From: Scilla litardierei
Taxonomy: Eukaryota; Streptophyta; Magnoliopsida; Asparagales; Asparagaceae
Direction: 5' to 3'
Assembly: GCA_030789695.1 (NCBI GenBank)
Contig: CM061130.1
Coordinates: 16,874,061-16,938,060 of the forward strand
Length of the DNA stretch: 64,000 bases
Below are positions 12,047 through 23,136 of this stretch, piece by piece. The notes under the pieces are model-generated. The model worked only from the letters and a program-made list of their open reading frames with translations. It did no database searches and was not told the origin of the DNA. Position 1 is the first letter of the stretch, and every line of letters begins with the position of its first letter. The translations under genes and the position numbers were made by a program.

Positions 12047-12690
12047 TAGTCGGCCAAGAAGGTTCCCCGACCGACTAGATGACGATCTAGTCGGTTGGAA
12101 ATCCTTCTTGAACCGACTAGATATCCTTACTTGTTTCAGCCCATTCACTGTTGATCAATTAGTCGGTCCAAGAAGGTTCACCGACTGACTAGATGACGAT
12201 CTAGTCGGTTGGAAATCCTTCTCAGACCGACTAGTTATCCTAATCTATTCAAGACCATTTGTTGACCAATTAGTCGGGCCAAGAAGGTTCACCGACCGAC
12301 TAAATGACGATCTAGTCAGTTGGTGTCTCTTCTCAGACCGACTAGTTCTTCTAGTGAAATTCGACTTCTTTACTGTTGACTAATTAGTCGGTCCAAGAAG
12401 GTTCACCGACCGACTAGTTATCAAACTAGTCGGTTGATGTTTCTTCTTAGACCGACTAGTTCTTATATCTCTTGAATTCACTATCTTTACTGTCAACCTT
12501 CTAGTCGATCCAAGAAGGTTCACCGACTGACTAAATGCCGATCTAGTCGGTTGGCGTTTTTTCTTAGACCGACTAGTTATTCATATCTTGTTCTTTGCTG
12601 TCTTCTATCTAGTCGGTCCAAGAAGGTTCACCGACCGACTAGTTGCAAAACTAATCGGTCAGTGATCCTTCTTAGACCGATTAAGCAGCT
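12047..12690. repeat. TAGTCGGT / ACCGACTA inverted-repeat array, ~112-bp unit
   Basis: Six units begin near 12048, 12161, 12272, 12386, 12503 and 12611 (steps 108-117). Each carries AGTCGG-CCAAGAAGGTTC with a downstream CCGACTAG, then CTAGTCGG and a further ACCGACTAG. Opposed half-sites could pair as stem-loops. The array sits upstream of the TATA box. Confidence 0.88.
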
Positions 12691-12750
12691 TCAGAATAGA
12701 GCCGTTGGGGCATTTAATGCCACGCTTTTTGTGACCGTTTTCTCTCTTCT

Positions 12751-12759
12751 CTATATAAG
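12751..12759 (+). promoter_or_regulatory. TATA box of solo LTR S
   Basis: CTATATAAG lies about 60 bp after the last array unit. Confidence 0.6.
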
Positions 12760-14449
12760 TTTGAGTGCTTCAAACCCGGAAAAAATGCTGATATTAGAGA
12801 CATTTTCACATCTAAGAGAAGAGCCATTCAACTCTATTTCCAAGAGAAGAGACATTTTCTCAGACCGTTTTCTCTCTCTTCTCATAAGAATCTCTCCCTT
12901 CTCACAAGAATCTCTCCCTCACTCTTTGAGCACTAATTCCTCAAGAGAGATTCTCATTCTTTGTGAGCTTCTCAAGCTAAGAGCTTGAATCCAAGTCACC
13001 AACTTCTCCCTAGCCATCTATTGCTGCTCATTTTGGTGGAGCTAGGGTTTGGTGATCTCATCTTCCTCAAAATCCATTCTTGCCCTATATTGGTAAGTAT
13101 TTCTCAAGGCATAGGATTTTGTGGTAAGAAGTTTTATATTTCATTCTTTATACATCATATTTGTTGTATACTCACGGTGGTGAGAGGATTGGCTTTGCTC
13201 CCAAGTTGTGGGAGTCAAGATTTCGTTTTGCTCTCGGTTTGTGAGAGTGTGCTTAGTCCCAGGTTGTGGGATTAAGGTTTTTGCGTGTTCCCGGGTTGTG
13301 GGATACACGGACATCGATTGTAGGTCGATTGCACTTGTGGGGTTTCCACAAGTGGGCTAAAGGAAATCTCTAGCGGTTTGCTAGAGTATCCGGAGGGGAT
13401 CCGGGTGTTGCTGGAGTAGGGCACCAGTAACAAGTCGGGGAGACTTGGGTGGCATCGAACCAGGGTAGATTGCTTGTTAGCATTGCATTATTACTTGTGT
13501 TGTTGTTCACTTATTGTATTCCGCATTTGTTGGTTAATTAGGGTTTTATTTGGCGTAAATTCCTTATAATTCTATAAAACACTATTCACCACCCCTCTAG
13601 TGTTTGTTCCTCATAGCACAGGGTCACTACAGTTTTCGCCCAGTTTCTAGTCGTTGCAGCTTTAGGCTGATGGTTGTTTTCTTGGGTTTTGAGGGTTGAT
13701 ATAGGGTTCCTATATATATGGGTGTGCTGATATCTCTAGAACTTCTTGATGCTATTGAAAATCTCAAGAGATCCTTAAGCCACTCTCAAACTCTCTCAAT
13801 TCCCTCTTGTGAGCTCTCATTCCTCTTCATGCATTGAAGTCCAGCTCAAGGGAATTCATCCAAGTGCTTTCAAGCAAATCTCAACACTTGGAGATCCTCT
13901 TCCATGCCTTGCATTCATATATGAGTAAGTACATCTCAAGGCATAGGTAAGAGTATTTGTTTTACTTTGTTATTTCAGTGAAACCCTAGCTTTCTATGTG
14001 AGAGCTAGTTACTCTCTGTGTGAGAGTATAACATTCTGTGTGAGGGTTGGTTGAGTTCTCTCTGTGTGAGAGCTTAAGTCTTTCTTTGTGAAAGCAAGGA
14101 TTTCTCTGTGTGAGAATCCTAAATCCTCTGTGTGAGGTCTCTTTGGGTGAGAGTGAGGATTTCTCTGTGTGAGAATCCAAATCCTCTGTGTGAGGTATCT
14201 CTGTGTGAGATTGTATTCACTTCTCTGTGTGAGAATTATAGTGGATATTTGGTGTGGCTGGACATACCCAAGTTTGGGGAACCAGGGTAATTTTTGTATT
14301 TGCGTTTGGATTGATTGTGTTGATTAATTCCTCTTACACTTATTATTCCACATTTGCAAGCTTAATTTTAATTGCTCAATTTATTGCCATTACTCCATTC
14401 ACCCCCTAGAGTGTTTGTTGTTAGTATTGCAAGGTAGACGGTCCTTAGA

Positions 14450-14840
14450 ATCATTATGTTGCTAAGGTGTCTCGGGTACGGTATATAGTCAAACCCCGTT
14501 ACACCTTAAACCATTTGAGTCAAATATGATCCCATAGTTATTGGTGGATGACACTTGATAACTCTTTAACAAGTTCATCTTCTATCATGGCCAGGAATTT
14601 ACTATGGATCCATTTACTCAACTGCGACCCTAACCTTTCATACCGGAGGAGATGAATCCCTGCAGCATGGCCACTCCCTTCATATGCTTCTAACCATACC
14701 CATCGGGTATCTACACATCAGATGTAAAGCTAATTGATTATGACTGAATATTGAATATCCTAACATTATAATTATCTCCTCGTATGCATATAATCCATGG
14801 AATCATGCTCTCTTAACTATATTTACGTTAATTCATCATT
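14450..14840. other. Unassigned sequence, continuation of 5351-5617
   Basis: No coding region or repeat signature was recognised. It is contiguous with 5351-5617 before insertion of C. Its right end is set by my tentative start of the T LTR. Confidence 0.4.
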
Positions 14841-15002
14841 TGTGAGCATATGATTTTATTTTGGCACAATTTCACTTCCCAAAGCATTATAAATGTTTAC
14901 TATATTTGTAGGGATTTTTCTGGATTTTTCAGGGGTCCCGAAGGGGACTAAATCAACTCAACAAGAAGGGGAGTGCATAGCATGTGCTTGTAGAAGGAAT
15001 GG

Positions 15003-15414
15003 CAGGTGCCTGAGCAACCAAATAGGCGACTGTCCAGACAACAGCAGTCACCTGCCTTAAAAGAGCTGGAGCTGGAGAACGTGAAGCGCAATGACAGGCG
15101 CCTGCAAGAGGATTGACAGTCAAGTGGAAGTTGTACAGTTGCCTGCCATTTTCGTAGTAGTCGCCTGATTTCCCGGATGCCTGAGGGAGCCAAAAGAGCC
15201 ACCTTAATGTTTAATTTAACACTTCTACAGTAGGCACCTGAACCACAAAATACAGTCGCCTGTGGATCACACAGGCAACTGTAATATTCAAGACAGTCGC
15301 CTGCCTGGAGATCCTTCTTCATTTGGAAGCTACGCAGCCTACCAACCAGGCGACTGTCTGACCAATGACAGTCGCCTGTCGTCAGGCAACTGGCGTTTGT
15401 TTAGCAGTCGACTG
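15003..15414. repeat. CAGTCGCCTG / CAGGCGACTG array in T LTR
   Basis: About a dozen copies of the 10-mer in both orientations. Three pairs have exactly 22-bp spacing: 15023/15045, 15272/15294 and 15347/15369. The word is the same as in copia element C although T is a Ty3/gypsy element. A TATA box follows at 15537. Confidence 0.88.
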
Positions 15415-15536
15415 ATCGGGGTTTTTCGCCTAGATTCTGGGTTACGAGAAATGGGGTTTTCTTAACCCGATTTCTCCCCATTTGTTGTGGGCCTTTGGAT
15501 GACATTTGGGACAAATGAGATGCAATCACTGGGGGG

Positions 15537-15544
15537 TATAAAAC
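15537..15544 (+). promoter_or_regulatory. TATA box of T LTR
   Basis: GGGTATAAAACAC context, about 120 bp after the palindrome array and upstream of the leader. Confidence 0.6.
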
Positions 15545-16643
15545 ACTACTATTCAGATGTAATAAGGGAGAGAGATTAATCTTTTACTATTTTTAGGTCA
15601 TCTTCTTCCTCAAGAAGGATATTAGGGATTTGGAGAGTTTCGAGTTTCTTTATCTCGTTTTTGCTGTTGCTGAAATTGATTGATGATTGAGGAAGCTAGT
15701 ATTTGGTGACAAATCTCCAACCCTCTTACTACTATATATTTTCTTTCATTTCTTGTATTGAACTATGTCTATTTCTTTGAATGCCTATTCTATTCTTGAT
15801 ATGTTAGGCTAAATTCATTGTGTGGGTGTTGTGGATTGATGTAGGATGTTTTGATTGTCTTGCTAATGTTAATCTCCAGCACCCTTTGTTAATCCATGTT
15901 GTTGGGTGAAATAAGCTTATGATTAGTTGGATTTGATACTATTTATGGAGGAGCCGAAGGACGGTGGTGCTTCGTAATTGTTGCACCTATGTATCCAATG
16001 GGTATTGCATATCTTGAAATGAATGCAAGACCCTTCAATCTATATTTCATATTTTAGAAGTTTAATTCACCCAATAAACCAAATTGTTAATTGGGTTGTA
16101 ACCCGTTTATCGAATCATGCATTCCCAGTCGCAGAACGGTGGTTGTGTGGTGCACAACACAACCTACATGCACTACCCCCACATACCTTGAAATGGGAGT
16201 GAGAGTGTTTCATGAGTTTTAATTAGGAGAAGAACCCAATTAGCAATTACCTTTGGTGCACTCCATATGTGCTTAATTGATTTATTTCTCGATCCTCATT
16301 CCTTGACATGGATGAGTGATCGATTTATCGTAGAATTAACATTTAGCAGAGCAATTGAGTAATCCTACGGATATCCTCAACACCCGCACACACTCTCTCC
16401 CTTGCATCCAAACCTTAGGACATTACCCTAACTATAGGGTACTTAGATAAATCATCTATTCAAACAATCATTCACCCTCAAAGGGTGGTTATAACCCTCA
16501 ACCATTCTTTACATGCTCTGACTATTTGTGTGAATTTGCAGATTAGTTCCGTCTCTGTGGATACGATCCCATACTCACCAGGTATATTATTTGCCGACCT
16601 TGTACACTTGCGAGTATCACCTTTCAGGTCTAGTCAAGCGAAT

Positions 16644-16661
16644 TGGCATCGTTACCGGGGA
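16644..16661 (+). other. Primer binding site, Asp-tRNA type
   Basis: TGGCATCGTTACCGGGGA begins seven bases after the apparent LTR end. It matches TGGCGCCGTTGCCGG, the complement of Asp-tRNA used by Athila elements, with two mismatches. Confidence 0.75.
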
Positions 16662-16887
16662 CGGCGTATCTTCATTTCACACTTTAGATTTTGTCATGAA
16701 AATTTGGTGAAATCTTTCCATTCTATTATTTATATTTATTGTGGATATCCGAGTTTGTTTTTCAATTTATATAATCGTCAAAACTAAAAAAATTAGGTTA
16801 ATCTTGGAAAGTTTTGGCTTGCGCTCAATTGTCTAGTTTATGTGGTTAAGGACTCCTCGAACACATAGACTAGTAAGAAACATAGAC

Positions 16888-17850
16888 ATGGCCGATAACA
16901 ATACCAACACCAATGGTAATGACAAACCAATCATAGTGAGGACGATCACTCTCAATATAAGGGTGATCGAAGTTTGAGATATGTGTTAAGACCGAGTAGG
17001 TCTGCTACCGGCTCATGCATTGTGCTTCTAGCCGATGTGAATTCCTTTAGCCCAAGACCTGCGATATTTCAAATTCTCCCCACTTTTCATGGTGTAGAGA
17101 AGGAGAACCCTTATTACATATAAAGGATTTGGAAGATGTCTGCCTCACATGTTCTGATAGGAAGGCTAGCAATGAAACTATTTATCTTAACCTGTTTCCT
17201 TTTTCTTTAAAGGATAAAGCTAAAAATTGGTATAATGCTATACCTTCCCATTCTATTAACTCCTGGTTGGCAATGCAAGCTGAATTTTTGAAAATTTTTT
17301 TTTCCTTTGCACAGGACTCAAGGATTAAAGCAGCAAATGGCAAACGTTTCTCAGAAGCCAAATGAAAACTTTGATATCACTTGGGAAAGGTTCAAGGAGC
17401 TACTACTAGCATGTCCACACCATGGATTTGATGGGTACCGTCTCATCGGTTTCTTTTACAACGAACTCATCCCATCCATGAACTGCCATCCATGAAACAG
17501 TTCGTGGAAATGATGTGCAACAGGGAATTCTTGGATAAGACACCGAAGGAGGCATGTGATTATTTAGAATCCATAGCAGTGAATGCACGAAGTTGGGAGG
17601 CGACTCCCGAATCTGAGAGTAGAGAATTACCTCAACCTTTGGCCCGTGGAGGTCTCCATACATTGACCCAAGAGGAAGCCTTGAAGCAAGAATGGAAGCC
17701 CTCATTTGAAAGAGACTTGTAGGGTTGCAGTTGAAAGGAGTGAAGGCCGTGATGGTTGGTAATGAAGGGTTATGCAACATTTGCAATATCACAGACCATG
17801 GCATTAACCAATGTCCCAACCTACCGCTAGCGAAGAAAGTACTTCAAGAC
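16888..17850 (+). pseudogene. Athila-type Gag, multiply frameshifted
   Basis: The reading starts MADNNTNTNGND at 16888. Typical Athila Gag blocks appear in successive frames: FHGVEKENPYY, then LFPFSLKDKAKNWYNAIPS (17129-17365), WERFKELLLACPHHGFDGY, and MKQFVEMMCNREFLDKTP (17492-17722). A zinc-knuckle-like CNICNITDHGINQC lies near 17780. At least four frame changes and several stops are needed to follow it. It is cut by the R0 LTR before protease. Confidence 0.8.
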
Positions 17851-18046
17851 CTGTCACGCCCCGCTTCCCATTATACTTGGGAGCGAGGACGCGAGCAGGT
17901 CCGCATGTGCTTAAAGCAAAGAAGATGTACTTTTATCTTTCTTCTCTGACTTAAGCACAATAAGCGTTGTTTAGCAAAACTGGTCCCTGCAGCGAATTTC
18001 TCAGAAGTAGCATAAATAGTCATTACACTTTTTAACACCAGCGTTG

Positions 18047-18270
18047 TTAAAACAAAGTACACAAAATAATTAAGGCCGAGCATGGACGCAAAATTTGCTG
18101 AAAGTAAGACACATGAAAAACAACAAGTACAATTAATAATACTGAAATAAAACAGCTCGCTCTATTCTTCAGCAGGGAGGACCTCAGTGCCTCGTAACTC
18201 TGATCAGCGGGGTCCACCTCTAAGATAAGATCCTCAAAAGCAGCGTCCTCGATGTACTCTGTCTTTGAAC
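18047..18270 (-). other. Acidic exon-like reading frame in R0 LTR
   Basis: After ATGTTAG (a splice-acceptor-like AG at 18271-18272) the minus strand reads acidic residues including TEYIEDAAFEDLILEVDPAD, then a longer tail to a stop. The first part has the same composition and place, about 250-400 bp from the LTR end, as the frames in the A and R LTRs. No function is assigned. Confidence 0.4.
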
Positions 18271-18784
18271 CTAACATACATTTCATAAATTTATTTGAAA
18301 TATATGTCAGCGATAGCTCGACAAGATTTTAAATTAATGAAAGTAGTAACTTGCAATTTAAGAAAATGAGAATGTTCGAACACATAAGAGCAGGTGTATA
18401 GCCTAAAGACATGAGGTTCATCGACAATTAATATAAATTTGCATTTTAAACAAGGTAAGCAAAGTTGGCAAGATACTTTTCAGTTGTTTGTGCTAGTGAA
18501 TAAGTCCATGTCCGAGTATGTAAAATGTTCTCGATACACCCTATCATCGGGGTTTACCGTGACGCCTCTTGCCATTCCTAACTTGGAAGATGGTCAAGAT
18601 GCTTGCCTCCATTAATGTGGTATGGAGGTAGCTGTAAGATGTTCAAGCCACATTTACAGACTCTACTACATGAACCAACCCCACCCATGGTGTCTATCTA
18701 GTCATCAACTAGATTACATCCCATCTGTATTCGATGGTATTGCATATATGTTTCGTGGGTTATGACATACCCTCTGTCCAAATT

Positions 18785-18916
18785 AGTTCAACTAGATAGC
18801 ATGCAGATAGTAAAGGTAGTTCAGTTTGATAGTAGGCAGATAGTGAATGTTGTTCAATTTGATAGCAGGCAGATAATAAAGGTAGTTCAATTTGATAGCA
18901 GGTAGATAATGAATTG
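18785..18916. repeat. 33-bp tandem repeat, four units
   Basis: Units begin at 18785, 18818, 18851 and 18884. They read like AGTTCAATTTGATAGCAGG with small changes. The repeat lies inside the R0 LTR. Confidence 0.8.
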
Positions 18917-20621
18917 TTCCAAACAAGCAACATTAATATAACGTGCCCATTTGATCAGAAAGCGAATGGCACAATGGAAATATACAATTTAGTTCTAAAG
19001 TCGACAAGCACACTGAAATATGATTTTAGCACTAAAGTTTGAACAATTCGTTTTGCAATTCATTTACGATAAAATACTTGCATGGTTGGTGATTTTAGTG
19101 TCGTTTTGTTCGTCTCGTCAAACGTAATATTATGGTGAGGTTGGTTTTATGTTTTGTTCAACATGATAAATGGTTAATACATTACTTAACCAATAACATT
19201 ATAATTCCCATTATATAATACTGTTAGTATATGAAATTTAACAATTTAATAACTTATTAATTTATAATAACTTATAACTAAAAAATGTTAATAACTTAAT
19301 ATAAGACTAACTAATTTTAAATGCTTAGTAGGAAAACTCTTTATATAAATTCAAACTGATTTATAATTACTTAATATGAAACTCTTTATATACGTTCAAA
19401 CTAATTTATAATATAATTTAATATAACTTTAAAACTTAAATAACTTATAACTTAAATAATTCAATTAACTTAAAAATAGCCCAATGATTCACTTACTAAC
19501 CCATTAAACCCGATAACTTTAATAATTTTACAAACCCAATAAGGCAAATAAATACCCAATAAATAGACCAAAAGCCCAATAGCTTCAATTCAACCCATTT
19601 AAAACCCACTAAAACTATACCCAATACCCAATAAGCATAACTTATCCAATAAAACCCAATATCCAATTAGCATAACCATTAAAACCAAATACCCAATTTC
19701 TTCACATGTCTTCTCTTCTTCCTCTTCTTCTTTCTATCTTCTTTCTCTTTCTTCTTTATTCTTTCTCTTCTTCTTTAGTTCTTTCTGCAGGGGGAGCTCG
19801 GAGCGGCAAGGGGCAGCAGCGGCTCCGGCGACTGGGCGGGCGACAAGCGGCCTGGGCGCGCGGTGCGCATGGGTGGCAGCAAGCGACGATGCAGGCGTGC
19901 ACGGCGGCGACGCATAGGGGGCGGCGACGCATAGGGTGCGGCATGGCACGGGTCAGGTCGGGGAGGTGGGCGCAGGTGGAGGGAGGTTGTGGGGGCGAGG
20001 GCATGTTGAATTTGATGATTTATATCTGAAATTCAGATCCAAATCCTGATTCGATTTTGATTTCTTCCTCTCTTAATCTGATTTCAGATTTGATTTGGGG
20101 TTTTGAATTGGATTTGGTTTGATTTGGGGCTGAATGTTGACGTGGGCTTGGTTGATTGAGAATGGAAGAGGAAGAATCAGGGAGATGTAAGGAATGTTGT
20201 TGTGGTTGTGCTGTTGATTTAAGAACAGTGGAAGAAGGGTTGAGAGAATGATGACGGTGAGTTGGCCATGGGGTGAGATGTTGGATCTCACCCAATTCAT
20301 ATGGTGGGATTCAATGGTGTAGGGTTAGGGGTTTGATTAGAGTAGGTGGGTACGTTTAGGGTTAAAAGTAAACGGGTAATTAGTAATTTAATTTAGTTGA
20401 AAGTAATTTGTTAGGGATTAAAAAGGCAACTAATTATAATATGATAAAAATCTGAAAAGCAGGGCATGCTCGCGTCGACGCGTCGACTAGAACGTACGGA
20501 CGAAAAACACTCGGACGATCGAAGTAAACTACAGGCACAAAATAATCAAACACGACTAAAAATACAAGCCGTTACATTCTACCGACCTTAAGAAAAATTC
20601 TGCCCTCGAAATTATTATCAA

Positions 20622-21834
20622 CTAAGGAGCAGGGAACAAATATGGATAATGCTCTCGCATTTCATCTTCCCGCTCCCAGGTGGATTGTCCTGGCGAGTCA
20701 TGACACCACATCACTCTCACGAGCTCGACGACCTTGTTCCTAAGCGCCTTCTGACGTCGGTCTAATATCTGCACCGATCATTGCTCATATGTCAGGTCCG
20801 GTAGAATCGTAATCTCCGAGTAATCGACCACATGAGAATGGTGGCTAATATAACAACTCAGCTGAGGCACATGAAAAACATCATGTACTCCTTCTAATGA
20901 AGGCGGTAGATCTAGACGATACGCTACCTCTCCAACTCGCTCTACAACATCAAATGGTCTAACGAACCTTGGACCGAGCTTGCGACGCTTCCCAAAATGA
21001 ATCACTCCTCGGTTTGGGGATATCTTTAGGAAAACATGATCTCCTGGTTGAAACTCCAAGTGCCGACGCTTGGCATCAGCCCAATGCTTGTACCGGTCTT
21101 GTGCAATGCGTAGCTTGTCTCTGATGTTACGCTTTACATATACTATTTCAACAATCATCTCAGGTCCCAATAATTCTTGATCACCAATGTCATCCCAAGC
21201 GGGGATCGATACTTACTTCCATAGAGTGCTGCAAATGGGGCCATGCCAATGCTGTCTTGGTAGCTATTGTTGTAGGAAAATTTTACCAGGTGTAGATGAT
21301 CTTCCCACGAGCCTTTGAAATCCAGCATACTAGCTCGTAACATGTCCTCCAATATCTGGATGGTGCGCTCTGATTGGCCATTTGTCTACGGGTGGTACGC
21401 AGTGCTGAAACTAAGAATGATACACAAACTGGATTGTAGACTCTTCAAAAATTAAGATGTGAATCTAGTGTCTCGATCAGAGACAATGCTCACTGGAACA
21501 CCATGCAATCGGACAATCTCCTCCATATACTTCTTAGCAAGTATTTCTATAGATTGTTCCACTCGGAAGGGTATGAAATGTGCTGATTTGGTTAATCGGT
21601 CAACGATCAACCAAATCGTATCATTCTGCTTAGTATTTCGAGGTAGTCCAGTCACGAAATCCATAGTGATGTGCTGCCATTTCCACTCTGGAATCAGCAG
21701 GGGTTGAAGCAGTCCAGCATGCGATGATGTTCAGCCTTCACTTGCTGACACACAAGACACTTAGCAACACTTCAAGCCATACTTCTCTTCATTCCATGCC
21801 ACCAAAAGTTCAGACAACGATCCTTCTACTACTT
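20622..21834 (-). pseudogene. R0 pol remnant: integrase and chromodomain
   Basis: From 21834 downward: [13 protein letters not shown] (end of the integrase zinc finger), integrase core (MDFVTGLP near 21660; [10 protein letters not shown] near 21470), then MEDMLRASMLDFKGSWED. The conserved C-terminal block FQPGDHVFLKISPNRG and VHDVFHVPQL follows. A chromodomain-like end (LVRVMWCHDSPGQSTWE) finishes at TAG 20622-20624. Frame changes occur near 21400 and 21160, and a stop lies near 20778. Here the integrase codons for [12 protein letters not shown] are uninterrupted, unlike in element A. Confidence 0.85.
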
Positions 21835-22319
21835 TGTAACGACCCGCTCTCAGGAGACCATTACTTATTTGATTTTAATTGCAGGTCTGCAGTTTACCAG
21901 TGAAATCAATATAGCTACAATTCAGAGATGCACCAATACTCAAACCAGTGTACATTTTTACAGTCCAAATTTAAAGTACAACAACAAGCAGCACTCTCTC
22001 ACCAAATACATAAAGGAAATGCACAAAGGAAATGTGGAAATGAAATACATAATATAGTACGTACAACAACACAAGCAGCTAGAAGTCTGCAGTCTCTGGG
22101 TCGAACTCTGGCTCCTCAAACTCAGGGGCCACTTCCTCGATCTGATTGTCATCTGTCGGTGCAATAAATGGAACCGTAGGTAAGTCACAACAATTCTAAA
22201 TATAAAAAAGAAGCAGTGCACAAGTATGACCAAAATTAACTACATACAAGCAAACCACAGTGATAAGTAAAGTACTGAGCAACAACTGTACATAATTGAG
22301 TAGTAAAGGTAAACAGAAC
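21835..22319 (-). repeat. R 3' LTR, distal piece
   Basis: Starts TGTAACGACCCGC on the plus strand and ends at the AGAAC target of element A. It continues at 42754. It holds the acidic exon-like frame at 22079-22195. Confidence 0.8.
22079..22195 (-). other. Acidic exon-like reading frame in R LTR
   Basis: A strong acceptor-like CTTCTTTTTTATATTTAG ends at 22196. It is followed on the minus strand by an open frame ending EEVAPEFEEPEFDPETADF and TAG at 22079-22081, about 245 bp from the LTR end. Composition and position match the frames in A and R0. Confidence 0.45.
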
Positions 22320-22840
22320 TGTAACTGTCACTTTCCGACCGTATGTATTTTAGCGTGTAGTTGTGTTTTGTGTGTGTTTGTTGTATTTGATTTTTATTAT
22401 TGTCTTCTGTAGTTCAGACGCACGACCGAACCCTGTTTTCACATCTCTCTCGGAGGCGCGAGCGCCCCGGTATTTTCCTTGTAATTTTTGGACGTGGAAG
22501 GATCGATCTGCAATAACTCTTCATTAATTATTAAAAACATCTTTATAAAATCTGAGTTTCATAATAATAAGTATGTACGGTTATAAGACAAACTTAATAA
22601 TATTATATACCTTGATAACTTATCTTTAAAAAAAGATTTCAAACTTAACTACCATATATTTATATTTTAAACTAATATTTCCTAATTTTAGCACTAAGGG
22701 CCAAATGCTGTGAGTCTTGAAACAAATCGAATCTGTTTAAATCCTAACTGTATCTCACAATCCCAACACCCCACATTTTCCCCCGTACCTCTCTCCCACG
22801 TCTTTTTCTCCCTACAAAAAATAACAGTAGCCAACAACTT

Positions 22841-23136
22841 TTGAACCCAAAAACATTTCACCCAGGCTTTCTTCCTCTTCGATCTGTGCACACGCAAGAG
22901 GCACATTTCTCCTCCTTGCCCTCGATCTACCGAACCTCTCCCGACCTCGCCACCATCGTCAGCCAGTCTACCACCAATCAGCGCCACCGCCACCCGTCAC
23001 CGGACCACCGTCCCTTGCACCTCTCCAGCGTGCCGCCGCCCGGAGTTTGCCCATCGGGCACGCCACCACCTCGAGGTCGCCGGACAACACCGCCCAGCCG
23101 CCGAGACCGACGCCCCTCCTTCCTCCCGTGCGCGAG
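22841..23136 (+). other. GC-rich leader exon candidate with GTAAGA donor
   Basis: A C-rich, open stretch lies in an AT-rich LTR and ends GCGCGAG/GTAAGA, a strong splice donor. The 3' LTR keeps the same donor near 40359. R (about 44290-44770) and R0 (about 19780-20010) have GC-rich blocks at similar distance from the LTR start. I infer a 5' leader exon; the frame itself need not be coding. Confidence 0.4.

Larger units (their letters stand above)
11374..13631 (+). mobile_element. Solo LTR (S) of a second copia-like family
   Basis: The 2258-bp segment runs from TGTTGAGTATTGG to TCACTACA. It is flanked by a perfect 5-bp duplication, GTTTT (11369-11373 and 13632-13636). No primer site, coding region or second LTR is present, so it is a solo LTR left by unequal recombination. 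Its first 13 bases equal those of the C LTR, but the rest differs, so it belongs to a related family. Confidence 0.9.
5618..14449 (+). mobile_element. Gag-only Ty1/copia element C (SIRE-like), nested solo LTR in 3' LTR
   Basis: Two long LTRs (about 1.8 kb each once the insertion is excluded) start TGTTGAGTATTGG, mutated to TATTGAG in the 3' copy. Flanking 5-mers are ATCAC and ATCAT, a one-mismatch target duplication. An initiator-Met-type primer site follows the 5' LTR and AAAAAGGGGGAGAT precedes the 3' LTR. The 3.0-kb interior encodes gag only; no protease, integrase, RT or RNase H motif is present. This fits the plant TR-GAG class of non-autonomous elements. The SIRE affinity is inferred from LTR length and gag features. 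Confidence 0.85.
10411..14449 (+). repeat. 3' LTR of element C, split by solo LTR S
   Basis: 10411-11373 and 13632-14449 together match the 5' LTR. The first dinucleotide is TA instead of TG and the end is CTTAGA instead of CTTACA, so both termini are mutated. The palindrome array is at 10854-11360, and the TATA box and GTGTGAG repeats lie after the insertion. Confidence 0.88.
14841..17851 (+). mobile_element. Athila-like element T: LTR, primer site and gag remnant
   Basis: One LTR ending near 16636, an Asp-tRNA-type primer site and a decayed Athila-type gag are present in order. The gag stops abruptly at 17851 where the R0 LTR begins. The LTR start (TGTGAGCATATG at 14841) is a guess, because no second LTR is visible. 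Confidence 0.65.
17852..20576 (-). repeat. 3' LTR of R0
   Basis: On the minus strand it runs TGTAACGGCTTG to GGGCGTGACA (2725 bp). The end resembles those of the A (GGGTCGTGACA) and R LTRs. It contains a GC-rich leader-like block (about 19780-20010 plus strand), AT-rich sequence and an acidic reading frame near the LTR end. Confidence 0.8.
17852..21834 (-). mobile_element. Tekay-type chromovirus fragment R0 (3' LTR plus pol end)
   Basis: On the minus strand the fragment runs from integrase through a chromodomain to a polypurine region and a 2.7-kb LTR. Its upstream part is cut at 21834 by the LTR of element R. Its LTR end lies in T gag. Tekay/Del affinity is inferred from the chromodomain and integrase sequence. 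Confidence 0.8.

Noticed and set aside
19706..20029. Open frame starting MSSLLPLLLSIFFLFLLYS with a signal-peptide-like start
   Set aside because: It lies inside the R0 LTR, the hydrophobic start comes from CTT/TTC runs and the rest from GC-rich leader sequence on the opposite strand to the element.
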